DNA of 64,000 nucleotides from Fallopia convolvulus (lineage: Eukaryota > Streptophyta > Magnoliopsida > Caryophyllales > Polygonaceae), in NCBI GenBank assembly GCA_964016875.1, contig OZ024729.1, forward strand, positions 20,976,494 through 21,040,493, given 5' to 3'. The notes under the pieces were generated by a model. That model was not told the origin of the DNA and ran no database searches. It saw only the letters and a program-made list of their open reading frames with translations. A program made the position numbers and the translations under genes. This document shows positions 37,647-49,836 of the stretch, piece after piece; position 1 is the stretch's first letter, and every line of letters starts with the position of its first letter.

Positions 37647-38820
37647 GTCCAAACCTCGCTTCCCGCATGGTGTTGGAGAATCTCGTTAAGTCCAAACCTC
37701 GCTTCCCGCTTGGGGTTGGAGAATCTCGTTAAGTCCAAACCACGCTTCCCGCATGGTGTTGGAGAATCTCGTTAAGTCCATCGCTCGCTTCCCGCTTGGG
37801 GTTGGAGAATCTCGATAAATCCATCCCTCGCTTCCCGCTTGGGGTTAGAGAATCTCGTTAAGTCCAAACCTCGCTTCCCGCTTGGTGTTGGAGAATCTCG
37901 TTAAGTCCAAACCTCGCTTCCCGCATGGTGTTGGAGAATCTCGTTAAGTCCAAACCTCGCTTCCCGCTTGGGGTTGGAGAATCTCGTTAAGTCCAAACCT
38001 CGCTTCCCGCTTGGTGTTGGAGAATCTCGTTAAATCCATCCCTCGCTTCCCGCTTGGGGTTGGAGAATCTCGATAAATCCATCCCTCGCTTCCCGCTTGG
38101 GGTTGGAGAATCTTGTTAAGTCCAAACCTCTCTTACCGCTTGGTTTTGGAGAATCTTGTTAAATCCATCCCTCGCTTCCCGCTTGGGGTTGGAGAATCTC
38201 GATAAATCCATCTCTCGCTTCCCGCTTGGGGTTGGAGAATCTCGTTAAGTCCAAACCTCGCTTCCCGCTTGGTGTTGGAGAATCTCGTTAAATCCATCCC
38301 TCGCTTCCCGCTTGGGGTTGGAGAATCTCGATAAATCCATCCCTCGCTCTCCGCTTGGGGTTGGAGAATCTCGTTAAGTCAAAACCTCTCTTCCCGCTTG
38401 GTTTTGTAGAATCTCGTTAAATCCATCCCTCGCTTCTCGCTTGGGGTTGGAGAATCTCGATAAATCCATCTCTCGCTCCCCGCTTGGGGTTGGAGAATCT
38501 CGTTAAGTCCAAACCTCGCTTCCCGCTTGGTGTTGGAGAATCTCGTTAAATCCATCCCTCGCTTCCCGCTTGGGGTTGGAGAATCTCGATAAATCCATCC
38601 CTCGCTCTCCGCTTGGGGTTGGAGAATCTCGTTAAGTCCAAACCTCTCTTCCCGCTTGGTTTTGGAGAATCTCGTTAAATCCATCCCTCGCTTCCCACTT
38701 GGGGTTGGAGAATCTCGATAAATCCATCTCTCGCTCCCCGCTTGGGGTTGGAGAATCTCGTTAAGTCCAAACCTCGCTTCCCGCTTGGTGTTGGAGAATC
38801 TCGTTAAGTACAAACCTCGC
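35426..38820. repeat. Family B unit, 79 monomers (3,395 bp), second full copy
   Basis: This follows the previous unit base for base to about 37,646 with very few changes, then departs into the block with 'ccatcgctcgc' and 'ggggttagag' (37,740-37,860), which is the block also present near 16.8 and 30.3 kb. The marker-to-marker length is again 3,395 bp, although the last 1.2 kb is a different arrangement. Confidence 0.82.
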
Positions 38821-40323
38821 TTCCCGCTTAGTGTTGGAGAATTTCGTTAAGTCCATCTCTCGCTTCCCGTTTGGTGTTGGAGAATCTCGTTAAATCCATC
38901 CCTCACTTCCCGCTTGGGGTTGGAGAATCTCGTTAAGTCCAAACCTCGCTTCCCGCATGGTGTTGGAGAATCTCGCTAAGTCCATCCCTCGCTTCCCGCT
39001 TGGGGTTGGAGAATCTCGTTAAGTCCAAACCTCGCTTCCCGCTTGGTGTTGGAGAATCTCGTTAAATCCATCCCTCGCTTCCCGCTTGGGGTTGGAGAAT
39101 CTCGATAAATCCATCCCTCGCTTCCCGCTTGGGGTTGGAGAATCTCGTTAAGTCCAAACCTCGCTTCCCGCTTGGTGTTGGAGAATCTCGTTAAGTCCAT
39201 CCCTCACTTCCCGCTTGGGGTTGGAGAATCTCGTTAAGTCCAAACTCGCTTCCCGCATGGTGTTGGAGAATCTCGTTAAGTCCAAACCTCGCTTCCCGCA
39301 TGGTGTTGGAGAATCTCGCTAAGTCCATCCCTCGCTTCCCGCTTGGGGTTGGAGAATCTCGTTAAGTCCAAACCTCGCTTCCCGCTTGGTGTTGGAGAAT
39401 CTCGTTAAATCCATCCCTCGCTTCCCGCTTGGGGTTGGAGAATCTCGATAAATCCATCCCTCGCTCTCCGCTTGGGGTTGGAGAATCTCGTTAAGTCCAA
39501 ACCTCTCTTCCCGCTTGGTTTTGTAGAATCTCGTTAAATCCATCCCTCGCTTCCCGCTTGGTGTTGGAGAATCTCGTTAAGTCCATCCCTCGCTTCCCGC
39601 TTGGGGTTGGAGAATCTCGTTAAGTCCAAACCTCGCTTCCCGCTTGGTTTTGAAGAATCTCGTTAAATCCATCCCTCGCTTCCCGCTTGGGGTTGGAGAA
39701 TCTCGATAAATCCATCCCTCGCTTCCCGCTTGGGGTTGGAGAATCTCGTTAAGTCCAAACCTCGCTTCCCGCTTGGGGTTGGCGAATCTCGTTAAGTCCA
39801 ACCTCGTTTCCCGCTTGGGGTTGGAGAATCTCGATAAATCCATCTCTCGCTTCCCGCTTGGGGTTGGAGAATCTCGTTAAGTCCAAACCTCGCTTCCCGC
39901 TTGGTGTTGGAGAATCTCGTTAAGTCCATCCCTCGCTTCCCGCTTGGGGTTGGAGAATCTCGATAAATCCATCCCTCGCTCTCCGCTTGGGGTTGGAGAA
40001 TCTCGTTAAGTCCAAACCTCGCTTCCCGCTTGATGTTGGAGAATCTCGTTAAATCCATCCCTCGCTTCCCGCTTGGGGTTGGAGAATCTCGATAAATCCA
40101 TCCCTCGATCTCCGCTTGGGGTTGGAGAATCTCGTTAAGTCCAAACCTCTCTTCCCGCTTGGTTTTGGAGAATCTCGTTAAATCCATCCATCGCTTCCCA
40201 CTTGGGGTTGGAGAATCTCGATAAATCCATCTCTCGCTCCCCGCTTGGGGTTGGAGAATCTCGTTAAGTCCAAACCTCGCTTCCCGCTTGGTGTTGGAGA
40301 ATCTCGTTAAGTACAAACCTCGC
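38821..40323. repeat. Short family B unit, 35 monomers, two of them 42 bp (1,503 bp)
   Basis: This is a shortened unit between two 'cttagtg' markers. The 42-bp monomers are near 39,244 (gtccaaactcgc, a deletion at a different base from the usual one) and 39,799 (gtccaacctcgt). It lacks the 'gttgagtcc' monomer. A 'ggcgaatctc' variant near 39,783 is private to this unit. Confidence 0.75.
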
Positions 40324-41655
40324 TTCCCGCTTAGTGTTGGAGAATCTCGTTAAGTCCATCTCTCGCTTCCCGTTTGGTGTTGGAGAATCTCGTTAAATCC
40401 ATCCCTCACTTCCCGCTTGGGGTTGGAGAATCTCGATAAATCCATCCCTCGCTTCCCGCTTGGGGTTGGAGAATCTCGTTGAGTCCAAACCTAGCTTCCC
40501 GCTTGGTGTTAGAGAATCTCGTTAAGTCCATCCCTCCCTTCCCGCTTGGGGTTGGAGAATCTCGATAAATCCATCCCTCGCTCCCCGCTTGGTGTTGGAG
40601 AATCTTGTTAAGTCCAAACCTCGCTTCCCGCTTGGTGTTGGAGAATCTCGTTAAATCCATCCCTCGCTTCCCGCTTGGGGTTGGAGAATCTCGATAAATC
40701 CATCTCTCGCTCCCCGCTTGGGGTTGGAGAATCTCGTTAAGTCCAAACCTCGCTTCCCGCTTGGGGTTGGAGAATCTCGTTAAGTCCAAACCTCGCTTCC
40801 CGCTTGATGTTGGAGAATCTCGTTAAATCCATCCCTCGCTTCCCGCTTGGGGTTGGAGAATCTCGATAAATCCATCCCTCGCTTCCCGCTTGGGGTTGGA
40901 GAATCTCGTTAAGTCCAAACCTCGCTTCCCGCTTGGTGTTGGAGAATCTCGTTAAGTCCATCCCTCACTTCCCGCTTGGGGTTGGAGAATCTCGTTAAGT
41001 CCAACCTCGCTTCCCGCTTGGGGTTGGAGAATCTCGATAAATCCATCTCTCGCTTCCCGCTTGGGGTTGGAGAATCTCGTTAAGTCCAAACCTCGCTTCC
41101 CGCTTGGTGTTGGAGAATCTCGTTAAATCCATCCCTCGCTTCCCGCTTGGGGTTGGAGAATCTCGATAAATCCATCCCTCGCTCTCCGCTTGGGGTTGGA
41201 GAATCTCGTTAAGTCCAAACCTCGCTTCCCGCTTGATGTTGGAGAATCTCGTTAAATCCATCCCTCGCTTCCCGCTTGGGGTTGGAGAATCTCGATAAAT
41301 CCATCCCTCGCTCTCCGCTTGGGGTTGGAGAATCTCGTTAAGTCCAAACCTCTCTTCCCGCTTGGTTTTGGAGAATCTCGTTAAATCCATCCCTCGCTTC
41401 CCGCTTGGGGTTGGAGAATCTCGATAAATCCATCTCTCGCTCCTCGCTTGGGGTTGGAGAATCTCGTTAAGTCCAAACCTCTCTTCCCGCTTGGTTTTGG
41501 AGAATCTCGTTAAATCCATCCCTCGCTTCCCGCTTGGGGTTGGAGAATCTCGATAAATCCATCTCTCGCTCCCCGCTTGGGGTTGGAGAATCTCGTTAAG
41601 TCCAAACCTCGCTTCCCGCTTGGTGTTGGAGAATCTCGTTAAGTCCAAACCTCGC
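40324..41655. repeat. Short family B unit, 31 monomers, one of them 42 bp (1,332 bp)
   Basis: This unit lies between two 'cttagtg' markers. It contains 'gttgagtccaaacctagc' near 40,481, 'cttgatgttgg' monomers that are also seen near 40,030 and 41,233, and a 42-bp monomer near 41,001. The trimer tract at 40,995-41,648 shares the cttgatg variant with the previous unit, which indicates local homogenisation. Confidence 0.75.
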
Positions 41656-44600
41656 TTCCCGCTTAGTGTTGGAGAATCTCGTTAAGTCCATCTCTCACTT
41701 CCCGTTTGGTGTTGGAGAATCTCGTTAAATCCATCCCTCGCTTCCCGCTTGGGGTTGGAGAATCTCGATAAATCCATCCCTCGCTTCCCGCTTGGGGTTG
41801 GAGAATCTCGTTGAGTCCAAACCTAGCTTCCCGCTTGGTGTTAGAGAATCTCGTTAAGTCCATCCCTCCCTTCCCGCTTGGGGTTGGAGAATCTCGATAA
41901 ATCCATCCCTCGCTCCCCGCTTGGTGTTGGAGAATCTTGTTAAGTCCAAACCTCGCTTCCCGCTTGGTGTTGGAGAATCTCGTTAAATCCATCCCTCGCT
42001 TCCCGCTTGGGGTTGGAGAATCTCGATAAATCCATCCCTCGCTTCCCGCTTGGGGTTGGAGAATCTCGTTAAGTCCAAACCTCGCTTCCCGCATGGTGTT
42101 GGAGAATCTCGTTAAGTCCAAACCTCGCTTCCCGCTTGGTGTTGGAGAATCTCGTTAAATCCATCCCTCGCTTTCCGCTTGGGGTTGGAGAATCTCGATA
42201 AATCCATCCCTCGCTTCCCGCTTGGGGTTGGAGAATCTCGTTAAGTCCAAACCTCGCTTCCCGCTTCGTTTTGAAGAATCTCGTTAAATCCATCCCTCGC
42301 TTCCCGCTTGGGGTTGGAGAATCTCGATAAATCCATCCCTCGCTTCCCACTTGGGGTTGGAGAATCTCGTTAAGTCCAAACCTCGCTTCCCGCTTGGTGT
42401 TGGAGAATCTCGTTAAGTCCAAACCTCGCTTCCCGCATGGTGTTGGAGAATCTCGTTAAGTCCAAACCTCGCTTCCCGCTTGGGGTTGGAGAATCTCGTT
42501 AAGTCCAAACCTCGCTTCCCGCATGGTGTTGGAGAATCTCGTTAAGTCCATCCCTCGCTTCCCGCTTGGGGTTGGAGAATCCCGATAAATCCATCCCTCG
42601 CTTCCCGCTTGGGGTTGGAGAATCTCGTTAAGTCCAAACCTCGCTTCCCGCTTGGTGTTGGAGAATCTCGTTAAGTCCAAACCTCGCTTCCCGCACGGTG
42701 TTGGAGAATCTCGTTAAGTCCAAACCTCGCTTCCCGCTTGGGGTTGGAGAAACTCGTTAAGTCCAAACCTCGCTTCCCGCTTGGTGTTGGAGAATCTCGT
42801 TAAATCCATCCCTCGCTTCCCGCTTGGGGTTGGAGAATCTCGATAAATCCATCCCTCGCTTCCCGCTTGGGGTTGGAGAATCTTGTTAAGTCCAAACCTC
42901 TCTTACCGCTTGGTTTTGGAGAATCTTGTTAAATCCATCCCTCGCTTCCCGCTTGGGGTTGGAGAATCTCGATAAATCCATCTCTCGCTTCCCGCTTGGG
43001 GTTGGAGAATCTCGTTAAGTCCAAACCTCGCTTCCCGCTTGGTGTTGGAGAATCTCGTTAAATCCATCCCTCGCTTCCCGCTTGGGGTTGGAGAATCTCG
43101 ATAAATCCATCCCTCGTTCTCCGCTTGGGGTTGGAGAATCTCGTAAGTCCAAACCTCTCTTCCCGCTTGGTTTTGGAGAATCTCGTTAAATCCATCCCTC
43201 GCTTCTCGCTTGGGGTTGGAGAATCTCGATAAATCCATCTCTCGCTCCCCGCTTGGGGTTGGAGAATCTCGTTAAGTCCAAACCTCTCTTCCAGCTTGGT
43301 TTTGGAGAATCTCGTTAAATCCATCCCTCGCTTCCCGCTTGGGGTTGGAGAATCTCGATAAATCCATCCCTCGCTCTCCGCTTGGGGTTGGAGAATCTCG
43401 TTAAGTCCAAACCTCTCTTCCCGCTTGGTTTTGGAGAATCTCGTTAAATCCATCCCTCGCTTCCCGCTTGGGGTTGGAGAATCTCGATAAATCCATCTCT
43501 CGCTCCCCGCTTGGGGTTGGAGAATCTCGTTAAGTCCAAACCTCGCTTCCCGCTTGGGGTTGGAGAATCTCGATAAATCCATCCCTCGCTTCCCGCTTGG
43601 GGTTGGAGAATCTCGTTGAGTCCAAACCTAGCTTCCCGCTTGGTGTTAGAGAATCTCGTTAAGTCCATCCCTCCCTTCCCGCTTGGGGTTGGAGAATCTC
43701 GATAAATCCATCCCTCGCTCCTCGCTTGGTGTTGGAGAATCTTGTTAAGTCCAAACCTCGCTTCCCGCTTGGTGTTGGAGAATCTCGTTAAATCCATCCC
43801 TCGCTTCCCGCTTGGGGTTGGAGAATCTCGATAAATCCATCCCTCGCTTCCCGCTTGGGGTTGGAGAATCTCGTTAAGTCCAAACCTCGCTTCCCGCATG
43901 GTGTTGGAGAATCTCGTTAAGTCCAAACCTCGCTTCCCGCATGGTGTTGGAGAATCTCGTTAAGTCCAAACCTCGCTTCCCGCTTGGTGTTGGAGAATCT
44001 CGTTAAATCCATCCCTCGCTTTCCGCTTGGGGTTGGAGAATCTCGATAAATCCATCCCTAGCTTCCCGCTTGGGGTTGGAGAATCTCGTTAAGTCCAAAC
44101 CTCTCTTCCCGCTTGGTTTTGGAGAATCTCGTTAAATCCATCCCTCGCTTCCCGCTTGGGGTTGGAGAATCTCGATAAATCCATCTCTCGCTCCCCGCTT
44201 GGGGTTGGAGAATCTCGTTAAGTCCAAACCTCGCTTCCCGCTTGGTGTTGGAGAATCTCGTTAAATCCATCCCTCGCTTCCCGCTTGGGGTTGGAGAATC
44301 TCGATAAATCCATCCCTCGCTTCCCGCTTGGGGTTGGAGAATCTCGTTAAGTCCAAACCTCGCTTCCCGCTTGGTGTTGGAGAATCTCGTTAAGTCCATC
44401 CCTCACTTCCCGCTTGGGGTTGGAGAATCTCGTTAAGTCCAAAACTCGCTTCCCGCTTGGGGTTGGAGAATCTCGTTAAGTCCAAACCTCGCTTCCCGCA
44501 TGGTGTTGGAGAATCTCGTTAAGTCCATCCCTCGCTTCCCGCTTGGGGTTGGAGAATCTCGTTAAGTCCAAACCTCGCTTCCCGCTTGGTGTTGGAGAAT

Positions 44601-45562
44601 CTCGTTAAGTCCATCCCTCGCTTCCCGCTTGGGGTTGGAGAATCTCGTTAAGTCTAAACCTCGCTTCCCGCTTGGTGTTGGAGAATCTCGTTAAATCCAT
44701 CCCTCGCTTTCCGCTTGGGGTTGGAGAATCTCGATAAATCCATCCCTCGCTTCCCGCTTGGGGTTGGAGAATCTCGTTAAGTCCAAACCTCTCTTCCCGC
44801 TTGGTTTTGGAGAATCTCGTTAAATCCATCCCTCGCTTCCCGCTTGGGGTTGGAGAATCTCGATAAATCCATCTCTCGCTCCCCGCTTGGGGTTGGAGAA
44901 TCTCGTTAAGTCCAAACCTCGCTTCCCGCTTGGTGTTGGAGAATCTCGTTAAATCCATCCCTCGCTTCCCGCTTGGGGTTGGAGAATCTCGATAAATCCA
45001 TCCCTCGCTTCCCGCTTGGGGTTGGAGAATCTCGTTAAGTCCAAACCTCGCTTCCCGCTTGGTGTTGGAGAATCTCGTTAAGTCCATCCCTCACTTCCCG
45101 CTTGGGGTTGGAGAATCTCGTTAAGTCCAAAACTCGCTTCCCGCTTGGGGTTGGAGAATCTCGTTAAGTCCAAACCTCGCTTCCCGCATGGTGTTGGAGA
45201 ATCTCGTTAAGTCCATCCCTCGCTTCCCGCTTGGGGTTGGAGAATCTCGTTAAGTCCAAACCTCGCTTCCCGCTTGGTGTTGGAGAATCTCGTTAAGTCC
45301 ATCCCTCGCTTCCCGCTTGGGGTTGGAGAATCTCGTTAAGTCTAAACCTCGCTTCCCGCTTGGTTTTGGAGAATCTCGTTAAATCCATCCCTCGCTTCCC
45401 GCTTGGGGTTGGAGAATCTCGATAAATCCATCCCTCGCTTCCCGCTTGGGGTTGGAGAATCTCGTTAAGTCCAAACCTCGCTTCCCGCTTGGTGTTGGAG
45501 AATCTCGTTAAGTCCAAACCTCGCTTCCCGCATGGTGTTGGAGAATCTCGTTAAGTCCAAAC
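41656..45562. repeat. Family B tail grading into family A-like monomers
   Basis: This segment begins with a 'cttagtg', 'cgtttggtg', 'gttgagtcc' series. It has a 42-bp monomer near 43,143 (tcgtaagtcc) and a second 'gttgagtccaaacctagc' near 43,616 without a preceding 'cttagtg' monomer, which indicates a deletion of the unit start. The 'gtctaaacc' family A marker reappears near 44,653 and 45,341, 688 bp (16 monomers) apart. The 'gtccaaaactcgc' monomer near 44,445 recurs near 45,133 at the same 688-bp shift. Confidence 0.72.
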
Positions 45563-48500
45563 CTCGCTTCCCGCTTGGGGTTGGAGAATCTCGTTAAGTC
45601 CAAACCTCGCTTCCCGCATGGTGTTGGAGAATCTCGTTAAGTCCATCCCTCGCTTCCCGCTTGGGGTTGGAGAATCTCGATAAATCCATCCCTTGCTCCC
45701 CGCTTGGTGTTGGAGAATCTCGTTAAGTCCAAACCTCGCTTCCCGCTTAGTGTTGGAGAATCTCGTTAAGTCCATCTCTCGCTTCCCGCTTGGGGTTGGA
45801 GAATCTCGTTAAGTCCAAACCTCGCTTCCCGCTTGGTGTTGGAGAATCTCGTTAAGTCCATCCCTCGCTTCCCGCTTGGGGTTGGAGAATCTCGATAAAT
45901 CCATCCCTAGCTCCCCGCTTGGGGTTGGAGAATCTCGTTAAGTCCAAACCTCGCTTCCCGCTTGGTGTTGGAGAATCTCGTTAAATCCATCCCTCGCTTC
46001 CCGCTTGGGGTTGGAGAATCTCGATAAATCCATCCCTCGCTTCCCGCTTGGGGTTGGAGAATCTTGTTAAGTCCAAACCTCTCTTCCCGCTTGGTTTTGG
46101 AGAATCTTGTTAAATCCATCCCTCGCTTCCCGCTTGGGGTTGGAGAATCTCGATAAATCCATCTCTCGCTTCCCGCTTGGGGTTGGAGAATCTCGTTAAG
46201 TCCAAACCTCGCTTCCCGCTTGGTGTTGGAGAATCTCGTTAAATCCATCCCTCGCTTCCCGCTTGGGGTTGGAGAATTTCGATAAATCCATCCCTCGCTC
46301 TCCGCTTGGGGTTGGAGAATCTCGTTAAGTCCAAACCTCTCTTCCCGCTTGGTTTTGGAGAATCTCGTTAAATCCATCCCTCGCTTCCTGCTTGGGGTTG
46401 GAGAATCACGATAAATCCATCTCTCGCTCCCCGCTTGGGGTTGGAGAATCTCGTTAAGTCCAAACCTCGCTTCCCGCATAGTGTTGGAGAATCTCGTTAA
46501 GTCCATCCCTCGCTTCCCGCTTGGGGTTGGAGAATCTCGTTAAGTCCAAACCTCGCTTCCCGCTTGGTGTTGGAGAATCTCGTTAAGTCCATCCCTCGCT
46601 TCCCGCTTGGGGTTGGAGAATCTCGTTAAGTCTAAACCTCGCTTCCCGCTTGGTTTTGGAGAATCTCGTTAAATCCATCCCTCGCTTCCCGCTTGGGGTT
46701 GGAGAATCTCGATAAATCCATCCCTCGCTTCCCGCTTGGGGTTGGAGAATCTCGTTAAGTCCAAACCTCGCTTCCCGCTTGGTGTTGGAGAATCTCGTTA
46801 AATCCAAACCTCGCTTCCCGCATGGTGTTGGAGAATCTCGTTAAGTCCAAACCTCGCTTCCCGCTTGGGGTTGGAGAATCTCGTTAAGTCCAAACCTCGC
46901 TTCCAGCATGGTGTTGGAGAATCTCGTTAAGTCCATCCCTCGCTTCCCGCTTGGGGTTGGAGAATCTCGATAAATCCATCCCTCGCTCCCCGCTTGGTGT
47001 TGGAGAATCTCGTTAAGTCCAAACCTCGCTTCCCGCTTAGTGTTGGAGAATCTCGTTAAGTCCATCTCTCGCTTCCCGCTTGGGGTTGGAGAATCTCGTT
47101 AAGTCCAAACCTCGCTTCCCGCTTGGTGTTGGAGAATCTCGTTAAATCCATCCCTCGCTTCCCGCTTGGGGTTGGAGAATCTCGATAAATCCATCCCTCG
47201 CTTCCCGCTTGGGGTTGGAGAATCTTGTTAAGTCCAAACCTCTCTTCCCGCTTGGTTTTGGAGAATCTTGTTAAATCCATCCCTCGCTTCCCGCTTGGGG
47301 TTGGAGAATCTCGTTAAGTCCAAACCTCGCTTCCCGCATGGTGTTGGAGAATCTCGTTAAGTCCATCCCTCGCTTCCCGCTTGGGGTTGGAGAATCTCGA
47401 TAAATCCATCCCTTGCTCCCCGCTTGGTGTTGGAGAATCTCGTTAAGTCCAAACCTCGCTTCCCGCTTAGTGTTGGAGAATCTCGTTAAGTCCATCTCTC
47501 GCTTCCCGCTTGGGGTTGGAGAATCTCGTTAAGTCCAAACCTCGCTTCCCGCTTGGTGTTGGAGAATCTCGTTAAGTCCATCCCTCGCTTCCCGCTTGGG
47601 GTTGGAGAATCTCGATAAATCCATCCCTAGCTCCCCGCTTGGGGTTGGAGAATCTCGTTAAGTCCAAACCTCGCTTCCCGCTTGGTGTTGGAGAATCTCG
47701 TTAAATCCATCCCTCGCTTCCCGCTTGGGGTTGGAGAATCTCGATAAATCCATCCCTCGCTTCCCGCTTGGGGTTGGAGAATCTTGTTAAGTCCAAACCT
47801 CTCTTCCCGCTTGGTTTTGGAGAATCTTGTTAAATCCATCCCTCGCTTCCCGCTTGGGGTTGGAGAATCTCGATAAATCCATCTCTCGCTTCCCGCTTGG
47901 GGTTGGAGAATCTCGTTAAGTCCAAACCTCGCTTCCCGCTTGGTGTTGGAGAATCTCGTTAAATCCATCCCTCGCTTCCCGCTTGGGGTTGGAGAATTTC
48001 GATAAATCCATCCCTCGCTCTCCGCTTGGGGTTGGAGAATCTCGTTAAGTCCAAACCTCTCTTCCCGCTTGGTTTTGGAGAATCTCGTTAAATCCATCCC
48101 TCGCTTCCTGCTTGGGCTTGGAGAATCACGATAAATCCATCTCTCGCTCCCCGCTTGGGGTTGGAGAATCTCGTTAAGTCCAAACCTCGCTTCCCGCATA
48201 GTGTTGGAGAATCTCGTTAAGTCCATCCCTCGCTTCCCGCTTGGGGTTGGAGAATCTCGTTAAGTCCAAACCTCGCTTCCCGCTTGGTGTTGGAGAATCT
48301 CGTTAAGTCCATCCCTCGCTTCCCGCTTGGGGTTGGAGAATCTCGTTAAGTCTAAACCTCGCTTCCCGCTTGGTTTTGGAGAATCTCGTTAAATCCATCC
48401 CTCGCTTCCCGCTTGGGGTTGGAGAATCTCGATAAATCCATCCCTCGCTTCCCGCTTGGGGTTGGAGAATCTCGTTAAGTCCAAACCTCGCTTCCCGCTT

Positions 48501-49836
48501 GGTGTTGGAGAATCTCGTTAAGTCCAAACCTCGCTTCCCGCATGGTGTTGGAGAATCTCGTTAAGTCCAAACCTCGCTTCCCGCTTGGGGTTGGAGAATC
48601 TCGTTAAGTCCAAACCTCGCTTCCCGCATGGTGTTGGAGAATCTCGTTAAGTCCATCCCTCGCTTCCCGCTTGGGGTTGGAGAATCTCGATAAATCCATC
48701 CCTCGCTCCCCGCTTGGTGTTGGAGAATCTCGTTAAGTCCAAACCTCGCTTCCCGCTTAGTGTTGGAGAATCTCGTTAAGTCCATCTCTCGCTTCCCGCT
48801 TGGGGTTGGAGAATCTCGTTAAGTCCAAACCTCGCTTCCCGCTTGGTGTTGGAGAATCTCGTTAAATCCATCCCTCGCTTCCCGCTTGGGGTTGGAGAAT
48901 CTCGATAAATCCATCCCTCGCTTCCCGCTTGGGGTTGGAGAATCTTGTTAAGTCCAAACCTCTCTTCCCGCTTGGTTTTGGAGAATCTTGTTAAATCCAT
49001 CCCTCGCTTCCCGCTTGGGGTTGGAGAATCTCGTTAAGTCCAAACCTCGCTTCCCGCATGGTGTTGGAGAATCTCGTTAAGTCCATCCCTTGCTTCCCGC
49101 TTGGGGTTGGAGAATCTCGATAAATCCATCCCTTGCTCCCCGCTTGGTGTTGGAGAATCTCGTTAAGTCCAAACATCGCTTCCCGCTTAGTGTTGGAGAA
49201 TCTCGTTAAGTCCATCTCTCGCTTCCTGCTTGGGGTTGGAGAATCTCGTTAAGTCCAAACGTCGCTTCCCGCTTGGTGTTGGAGAATCTCGTTAAGTCCA
49301 TCCCTCGCTTCCCGCTTGGGGTTGGAGAATCTCGATAAATCCATCCCTAGCTCCCCGCTTGGGGTTGAAGAATCTCGTTAAGTCCAAACCTCGCTTCCCG
49401 CTTGGTGTTGGAGAATCTCGTTAAATCCATCCCTCGCTTCCCGCTTGGGGTTGGAGAATCTCGATAAATCCATCCCTCGCTTCCCGCTTGGGGTTGGAGA
49501 ATCTTGTTAAGTCCAAACCTCTCTTCCCGCTTGGTTTTGGAGAATCTTGTTAAATCCATCCCTCGCTTCCCGCTTGGGGTTGGAGAATCTCGATAAATCC
49601 ATCTCTCGCTTCCCGCTTGGGGTTGGAGAATCTCGTTAAGTCCAAACCTCGCTTCCCGCTTGGTGTTGGAGAATCTCGTTAAATCCATCCCTCGCTTCCC
49701 GCTTGGGGTTGGAGAATTTCGATAAATCCATCCCTCGCTCTCCGCTTGGGGTTGGAGAATCTCGTTAAGTCCAAACCTCTCTTCCCGCTTGGTTTTGGAG
49801 AATCTCGTTAAATCCATCCCTCGCTTCCCGCTTGGG
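45563..49836. repeat. 1,720-bp (40-monomer) unit repeated about 2.5 times
   Basis: Sequence from about 45,563 recurs at 47,283 and again at 49,003, each at a shift of exactly 40 monomers. The third copy ends near 49,836, where the first two copies carry private changes ('gcttcctgc', 'aatcacg') that it lacks. The 'gtctaaacc' markers near 46,631 and 48,351 and the 'cccttgctccccgc' monomers near 45,690, 47,410 and 49,130 mark the period. Its monomers resemble family A, but it has no 'cccggttggtg' doublet. Confidence 0.86.

Noticed and set aside
39770..39810. Array breakpoint or foreign junction at the 'ggcgaatctc' and 'cctcgtttc' variants
   Set aside because: Phase is shifted by only one base, through the common gtccaacc deletion, and satellite continues on both sides.
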